Positions 59,104 through 64,000 of a stretch of DNA of 64,000 nt are shown here, one piece after another (the stretch's first letter is position 1; the number at the start of each line of letters is the position of its first letter). Source of the stretch: Streptomyces sp. NBC_01408 (GTDB taxonomy: Bacteria; Actinomycetota; Actinomycetes; Streptomycetales; Streptomycetaceae); assembly GCF_026340255.1 (NCBI RefSeq), contig NZ_JAPEPJ010000001.1, positions 3,589,001 through 3,653,000 of the forward strand, read 5' to 3'. The position numbers were made by a program, and so were the translations under genes. Under the pieces are notes generated by a model that made no database searches, had not been told where the DNA came from, and worked only from the letters and a program-made list of their open reading frames with translations.

Positions 59104-60515
59104 CCACGGAGACTGCTCACCCTGAGCTCGATGGCCTGGGCACCTACGAATACGGCTGGGCCGACTCCGACGCGGCCGGCGCCGCTGCCAAGCGGGGTCT
59201 GTCCGAGGATGTCGTCCGCGACATCTCCTCGAAGAAGTCCGAGCCCGAGTGGATGCTGAAGCTCCGCCTCAAGGGTCTCAAGCTGTTCGACAAGAAGCCC
59301 ATGCCGAACTGGGGCTCCGACCTCTCGGGCATCGACTTCGACAACATCAAGTACTTCGTGCGCTCCACCGAGAAGCAGGCCGCTTCGTGGGAGGAACTGC
59401 CGGAGGACATCAAGAACACGTACGACAAGCTCGGCATCCCGGAGGCGGAGAAGCAGCGCCTCGTCGCCGGTGTCGCGGCCCAGTACGAGTCCGAGGTCGT
59501 CTACCACCAGATCCGTGAGGACCTGGAGGAGCAGGGCGTCATCTTCCTCGACACGGACACCGCGCTCAAGGAGCACCCGGAGCTCTTCCAGGAGTACTTC
59601 GGCACGGTCATCCCGGTCGGCGACAACAAGTTCGCCTCGCTGAACACCGCTGTGTGGTCGGGCGGGTCGTTCATCTACGTCCCCAAGGGCGTCAAGGTCG
59701 ACATCCCGCTCCAGGCCTACTTCCGTATCAACACGGAGAACATGGGCCAGTTCGAGCGGACGCTGATCATCGTCGACGAGGACGCGTACGTCCACTACGT
59801 CGAGGGCTGCACCGCCCCGATCTACTCCTCGGACTCGCTGCACAGCGCCGTGGTCGAGATCATCGTGAAGAAGGGCGGCCGCTGCCGCTACACGACCATC
59901 CAGAACTGGTCGAACAACGTCTACAACCTGGTCACCAAGCGCGCCGTGGCGTACGAGGGCGCGACCATGGAGTGGATCGACGGCAACATCGGTTCCAAGG
60001 TCACCATGAAGTACCCGGCCGTCTACCTGATGGGCGAGCACGCCAAGGGCGAGACCCTCTCCATCGCCTTCGCGGGCGAGGGCCAGCACCAGGACGCCGG
60101 CTCCAAGATGGTCCACATGGCGCCGTACACCTCCTCGAACATCGTCTCCAAGTCGGTGGCGCGAGGCGGCGGCCGCACCTCCTACCGAGGCCTGGTCGAG
60201 ATCGGCGAGGGCGCGCACGGCTCGAAGTCCAACGTGCTGTGTGACGCGCTCCTGGTCGACACCATCTCCCGCTCGGACACGTACCCCTACGTGGACGTCC
60301 GCGAGGACGACGTGTCCATGGGTCACGAGGCGACCGTCTCCAAGGTCTCCGACGACCAGCTCTTCTACCTGATGAGCCGCGGCATGACCGAGTTCGAGGC
60401 CATGGCCATGATCGTGCGCGGCTTCGTCGAGCCGATCGCGCGCGAGCTGCCGATGGAGTACGCGCTGGAGCTGAACCGGCTGATCGAGCTGCAGATGGAG
60501 GGTTCGGTCGGTTAA
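59100..60515 (+). CDS. sufB: Fe-S cluster scaffold subunit SufB
   Basis: 471-aa subunit of the SufBCD scaffold complex. Family blocks: [23 protein letters not shown] in overlapping motifs, [18 protein letters not shown] and [26 protein letters not shown] and the C-terminal [14 protein letters not shown] are also typical. ATG start overlaps the sufR stop by 4 nt, after GGGAGG. An upstream reading from 59016 is not supported. Confidence 0.97.
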   Translation: MTTETAHPELDGLGTYEYGWADSDAAGAAAKRGLSEDVVRDISSKKSEPEWMLKLRLKGLKLFDKKPMPNWGSDLSGIDFDNIKYFVRSTEKQAASWEELPEDIKNTYDKLGIPEAEKQRLVAGVAAQYESEVVYHQIREDLEEQGVIFLDTDTALKEHPELFQEYFGTVIPVGDNKFASLNTAVWSGGSFIYVPKGVKVDIPLQAYFRINTENMGQFERTLIIVDEDAYVHYVEGCTAPIYSSDSLHSAVVEIIVKKGGRCRYTTIQNWSNNVYNLVTKRAVAYEGATMEWIDGNIGSKVTMKYPAVYLMGEHAKGETLSIAFAGEGQHQDAGSKMVHMAPYTSSNIVSKSVARGGGRTSYRGLVEIGEGAHGSKSNVLCDALLVDTISRSDTYPYVDVREDDVSMGHEATVSKVSDDQLFYLMSRGMTEFEAMAMIVRGFVEPIARELPMEYALELNRLIELQMEGSVG

Positions 60516-60571
60516 CACCGGTCGCCCGACGTCCCGCACCAGTCTTTACGAGAGAGAGCAACACGACAGCC

Positions 60572-61750
60572 ATGGCAGAGGCTCAGAACATTCCGGCGGG
60601 TTCGACCACCGCCGGCGCGATCGCGGTGGCCGCCGAGTCCACCGTCGCCACCCGGATGAGCGCCCCCCCGTCCTTCGACGTGGCGGACTTCCCCGTGCCC
60701 CACGGCCGCGAGGAGGAGTGGCGGTTCACCCCGCTCGCCCGCCTCAGGGGCCTGCACGACGGCACCGCGGTCGCCAACGGCACCATGAAGGCCCAGATCG
60801 ACGCGCCCGAGGGCGTCACCGTCGAGTCGGTGGAGCGCGGCGACGCGCGCATCGGCAAGGCCGGCACCCCGGTGGACCGGGTCGCCGCCCAGGCGTTCTC
60901 GTCCTTCGCGAAGGCCACGGTCGTCACCGTGCCCAAGGAGCAGGTCCTGACCGAGCCGGTGCGCGTCTCGCTGCACGGCGAGGGCGGCACCACCTTCGGC
61001 CACACGGTCTTCGACGTGCAGGCCTTCGCCGAAGCGGTCATCGTCATCGACCACACCGGTGACGGCGTGCGCGCCGCCAACGTCGACTTCCTCGTCGGCG
61101 ACGGTGCCAAGCTCACCGTGGTCTCCGTGCAGGACTGGGACGACACCGCCGTCCACTGCTCCCAGCACAACGCCCTGATCGGGCGCGACGCGACCTTCAA
61201 GTCGATCGTGGTCACCTTCGGCGGCGACGTCGTACGCCTGCACCCGCGGGTCAGCTACGCGGGCCCCGGCGGCGAGGCCGAGCTCCTCGGCCTGTACTTC
61301 ACGGACGCCGGCCAGCACCAGGAGCACCGCCTCCTGGTCACGCACGACGCCCCGCACTGCAAGTCGCACGCGGTCTACAAGGGCGCGCTCCAGGGCCAGG
61401 ACGCCCACGCCGTGTGGATCGGTGACGTGCTCATCGAGAAGACCGCCGAGGGCACCGACACCTACGAGATGAACCGCAACCTCGTCCTCACGGACGGCGC
61501 GCGGGTCGACTCGGTGCCGAACCTGGAGATCGAGACCGGCGAGATCGTCGGCGCCGGCCACGCCTCCGCCACCGGCCGCTTCGACGACGAGCAGCTCTTC
61601 TACCTGCAGTCCCGCGGCATCCCGGCCGACGACGCCCGCCGCCTGGTCGTCCGTGGCTTCTTCGCCGAGCTCGTCCACCAGATCGGTGTCCCGGACATCG
61701 AGGAGCGACTGCTCTCCAAGATCGAGACCGAGCTCCAGGGTTCCGTCTGA
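60572..61750 (+). CDS. sufD: Fe-S cluster assembly protein SufD
   Basis: 392-aa SufB paralogue of the scaffold complex. N-terminal REEEWRFTPL, a beta-helix core, LLGLYFTDAGQHQEHRLLVTHDAPHCKSH (motif read in parts), and C-terminal YLQSRGIPADDARRLVVRGFF match SufD. The 56-bp gap to sufB includes a GAGAGAG about 14 nt upstream of the start. Stop overlaps the next ATG. Confidence 0.96.
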   Translation: MAEAQNIPAGSTTAGAIAVAAESTVATRMSAPPSFDVADFPVPHGREEEWRFTPLARLRGLHDGTAVANGTMKAQIDAPEGVTVESVERGDARIGKAGTPVDRVAAQAFSSFAKATVVTVPKEQVLTEPVRVSLHGEGGTTFGHTVFDVQAFAEAVIVIDHTGDGVRAANVDFLVGDGAKLTVVSVQDWDDTAVHCSQHNALIGRDATFKSIVVTFGGDVVRLHPRVSYAGPGGEAELLGLYFTDAGQHQEHRLLVTHDAPHCKSHAVYKGALQGQDAHAVWIGDVLIEKTAEGTDTYEMNRNLVLTDGARVDSVPNLEIETGEIVGAGHASATGRFDDEQLFYLQSRGIPADDARRLVVRGFFAELVHQIGVPDIEERLLSKIETELQGSV

Positions 61751-62067
61751 TGACTTACGTCAAGGCCTGTGCGCTGAGCGAGCTTGAGGCGGACACCCCC
61801 AAGCGGGTCGAGCTCGACGGCACGCCGGTGTCCATCGTCTCCACCGAGGGCGAGGTGTTCGCGATCAACGACATCTGCTCGCACGCGAACGTCTCGCTCT
61901 CGGAGGGCGAGGTCGAGGACTGCATGATCGAGTGCTGGCTGCACGGGTCGGCCTTCGACCTGCGCACAGGAAAGCCCTCCGGTCTGCCCGCGACGCGCCC
62001 CGTACCCGTATACCCCGTAAAGATCGAAGGGGACGACGTGCTCGTCTCCCTCACCCAGGAGTCCTGA
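61750..62067 (+). CDS. Rieske-type ferredoxin in the suf operon
   Basis: 105-aa cytoplasmic Rieske [2Fe-2S] protein. Ligands are C-x-H in ICSHAN (C43, H45) and C-x2-H in ECWLHGSAFD (C62, H65). No Tat signal, unlike the Rieske protein at 26134. A Rieske ferredoxin in the suf operon is typical of actinobacteria and may carry electrons for cluster assembly. Its ATG overlaps the sufD stop. Confidence 0.92.
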   Translation: MTYVKACALSELEADTPKRVELDGTPVSIVSTEGEVFAINDICSHANVSLSEGEVEDCMIECWLHGSAFDLRTGKPSGLPATRPVPVYPVKIEGDDVLVSLTQES

Positions 62068-62074
62068 GGTATCC

Positions 62075-62842
62075 ATGGCAACGCTTGAAATCCACGACCT
62101 GCACGTCTCCGTCGAGGCCGAGAACGGCGCCCGCGAGATCCTCAAGGGCGTCGACCTCACCGTCAAGCAGGGTGAGACGCACGCCATCATGGGTCCGAAC
62201 GGCTCCGGCAAGTCCACCCTGGCCTACTCCCTGGCCGGTCACCCGAAGTACACCATCACCGGTGGCACCGTGACCCTCGACGGCGAGGACGTCCTCGAGA
62301 TGTCCGTCGACGAGCGCGCCCGCGCCGGCGTCTTCCTCGCCATGCAGTACCCGGTCGAGGTCCCCGGTGTCTCGGTCTCCAACTTCCTGCGTACGTCGGC
62401 CACCGCCATCCGCGGCGAGGCGCCGAAGCTGCGTACCTGGGTGAAGGAGGTCAAGTCCGCCATGGAGCAGCTCCAGATGGACCCGGCCTTCGCCGAGCGC
62501 AACGTCAACGAGGGCTTCTCCGGCGGTGAGAAGAAGCGCCACGAGATCCTCCAGCTGGAGCTCCTGAAGCCGAAGATCGCGATCCTCGACGAGACCGACT
62601 CCGGTCTCGACGTCGACGCCCTGCGCCAGGTCTCCGAAGGCGTCAACCGCGTCCGCGCGACCGGCGAGGTCGGCACGCTGCTGATCACGCACTACACGCG
62701 GATCCTCCGCTACATCAAGCCCGACTTCGTCCACGTCTTCTCCGAAGGCCGCATCGTCGAGTCCGGCGGCGCCGAGCTCGCCGACAAGCTGGAGGCTGAA
62801 GGCTACGAGGCGTACAGCACGAAGGGTGGCGCGACCGCGTGA
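62075..62842 (+). CDS. sufC: Fe-S assembly ATPase SufC
   Basis: 255-aa ABC-type ATPase of the SufBCD complex. Walker A GPNGSGKSTL, signature FSGGEKKRHEI, Walker B IAILDETDSGLD, and a YPVEVPGV Q-loop region typical of SufC. Stop overlaps the sufS GTG start (GTGA). Confidence 0.97.
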   Translation: MATLEIHDLHVSVEAENGAREILKGVDLTVKQGETHAIMGPNGSGKSTLAYSLAGHPKYTITGGTVTLDGEDVLEMSVDERARAGVFLAMQYPVEVPGVSVSNFLRTSATAIRGEAPKLRTWVKEVKSAMEQLQMDPAFAERNVNEGFSGGEKKRHEILQLELLKPKIAILDETDSGLDVDALRQVSEGVNRVRATGEVGTLLITHYTRILRYIKPDFVHVFSEGRIVESGGAELADKLEAEGYEAYSTKGGATA

Positions 62843-64000
62843 TTCAGCTGCCTGGCCTCCTCGACATCGAGGCGATCCGCAAGGACTTCCCCCTGCTGGA
62901 TCGTGTGGTCCACGACGGGAAGAAGATCGTTTACCTGGACAACGCGGCGACCTCGCAGAAGCCGCGCCAGGTGCTCGACGCGCTGAACGAGTACTACGAG
63001 CAGCACAACGCCAATGTGCACCGCGGCGTACACGTGCTCGCCGAGGAGGCCACGGCGCTGTACGAGGGCGCTCGCGACAAGGTCGCCGCGTTCATCAACG
63101 CGCCGAGCCGCGACGAGGTCATCTTCACGAAGAACGCCTCGGAGTCGCTCAACCTGGTCGCGAACATGCTCGGCTGGGCGGACGAGCCCTACCGGGTCGA
63201 CCGCGAGACCGAGATCGCCATCACGGAGATGGAGCACCACTCCAACATCGTGCCGTGGCAGCTGCTCTCGCAGCGCACCGGCGCGAAGCTGAAGTGGTTC
63301 GGCCTCACCGACGACGGCCGGCTCGACCTGTCCAACATCGAAGAGGTCATCACGGAGAAGACGAAGATCGTCTCCTTCACGCTGGTCTCCAACATCATGG
63401 GCACGGTCAACCCCGTCGACGCGATCGTCCGGCGCGCCCAGGACGTCGGCGCCCTCGTGCTGATCGACGCCTCCCAGGCCGCTCCGCACATGCCGCTGGA
63501 CGTCCAGGCGCTCGGCGCCGACTTCGTGGCCTTCACCGGCCACAAGATGTGCGGCCCGACCGGCATCGGCGTCCTGTGGGGCCGCCAGGAGCTGCTGGAG
63601 GACCTGCCTCCGTTCCTCGGCGGCGGCGAGATGATCGAGACCGTGTCGATGCACGCCTCGACGTACGCCCCGGCGCCCCACAAGTTCGAGGCGGGTACCC
63701 CCCCGATCGCCCAGGCCGTCGGCCTCGGCGCGGCCGTGGACTACCTGACCGCGATCGGCATGGACAAGATCGCCGCGCACGAGCACGCGATCACCGAGTA
63801 CGCGATCAAGCGCCTCGCCGAGGTGCCCGACCTGCGGATCATCGGCCCCACCACGGCCGAGGACCGCGGAGCGGCGATCTCCTTCGTGCTGGGCGACATC
63901 CACCCGCACGACGTGGGCCAGGTACTGGACGAGCAGGGCATCGCCGTCCGCGTGGGCCACCACTGCGCGCGCCCGGTCTGCCTGCGGTACGGAATTCCCG
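62839..64000 (+). CDS. sufS: Cysteine desulfurase SufS (3' end outside window)
   Basis: PLP enzyme supplying sulfur for Fe-S clusters; the window ends inside it after about 387 codons, close to the full family length (about 410-420). GTG start, read IQLPGLLDIEAIRKDFPLL, then DNAATSQKP, TEMEHHSNIVPW, DASQAAPHMPLD, the Schiff-base lysine in TGHKMCGPTGIGVLWG, and the catalytic cysteine in VGHHCARPVC near the window end. The 4-nt overlap with sufC shows coupling. SufU would be expected just beyond. Confidence 0.95.
   Translation, partial: MIQLPGLLDIEAIRKDFPLLDRVVHDGKKIVYLDNAATSQKPRQVLDALNEYYEQHNANVHRGVHVLAEEATALYEGARDKVAAFINAPSRDEVIFTKNASESLNLVANMLGWADEPYRVDRETEIAITEMEHHSNIVPWQLLSQRTGAKLKWFGLTDDGRLDLSNIEEVITEKTKIVSFTLVSNIMGTVNPVDAIVRRAQDVGALVLIDASQAAPHMPLDVQALGADFVAFTGHKMCGPTGIGVLWGRQELLEDLPPFLGGGEMIETVSMHASTYAPAPHKFEAGTPPIAQAVGLGAAVDYLTAIGMDKIAAHEHAITEYAIKRLAEVPDLRIIGPTTAEDRGAAISFVLGDIHPHDVGQVLDEQGIAVRVGHHCARPVCLRYGIP

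Overview
High-GC actinobacterial chromosome, almost certainly Streptomyces. The evidence is a long chaplin with an LAxTG sorting signal, whiA downstream of rapZ and yvcK, an OpcA-type G6PDH assembly protein, an RbpA-family protein, a mycothiol-type DinB/MDMPI protein and a sufR-sufB-sufD-Rieske-sufC-sufS operon. No rRNA, tRNA, CRISPR array, insertion sequence or prophage was seen. Most of the window is conserved core; accessory material sits at about 0.1-11 kb, 24-29 kb and 52-58 kb.

Layout. 0.1-11.7 kb: small accessory and metabolic genes, including a chaplin, a WGR/beta-propeller protein, a uridine kinase-like protein with a broken P-loop, a pseudouridine catabolism pair (kinase plus PsuG), a methyltransferase, cupins, an MFS exporter, Ogt and a secreted glycerophosphodiesterase. 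12-18 kb: uvrB, then a Ter stress module (TerD, a TerD-fused protein with an ATPase-like C-terminus, and TerC behind a yybP-ykoY manganese riboswitch). 18-26.6 kb: MFS symporter, metallo-hydrolase, MDMPI-like protein, uvrA, NAD(P)-binding protein, sugar kinase, Tat-exported Rieske lipoprotein. 26.6-29.2 kb: an HTH-type regulator divergent from a secreted papain-like protease that is translationally coupled to a membrane-anchored protein, with palindromes and spaced direct repeats between them. 29.2-29.9 kb: a gene-free stretch of dispersed GC-rich repeats and a 38-bp tandem repeat. 29.9-35 kb: uvrC-rapZ-yvcK-whiA operon with overlapping genes. 35-38 kb: large secreted M14 carboxypeptidase.

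38.3-44.2 kb: glycolysis, with gap, pgk, tpiA, secG, an rbpA-like gene and pgi. 44.3-51.1 kb, opposite strand: the pentose phosphate set tkt-tal-zwf-opcA-pgl, convergent with pgi across a 16-bp perfect terminator stem. 51-55 kb: heme O synthase (ctaB) and heme A synthase (ctaA) flank a small conserved protein and an amidohydrolase-fold protein lacking expected metal ligands. 55-58 kb: a hypothetical protein and an ABC-2 exporter. 58.3-64 kb: the suf operon, truncated by the window end inside sufS.

Strongest observations: (1) the TerC riboswitch, where the 3' strand of its closing helix is perfectly complementary to the terC Shine-Dalgarno sequence, giving a readable translational switch; (2) the regulator/protease/membrane-protein locus at 26.6-29.2 kb, with a 14-bp palindrome on the regulator's ribosome-binding site and 17-bp repeats spaced exactly 20 bp; (3) three probable pseudoenzymes (uridine kinase-like, TerD-fused ATPase-like, amidohydrolase-like); (4) a SufR-type operator overlapping the sufR start codon; (5) a MITE-like palindromic element between pgl and opcA, related to repeats elsewhere in the window.
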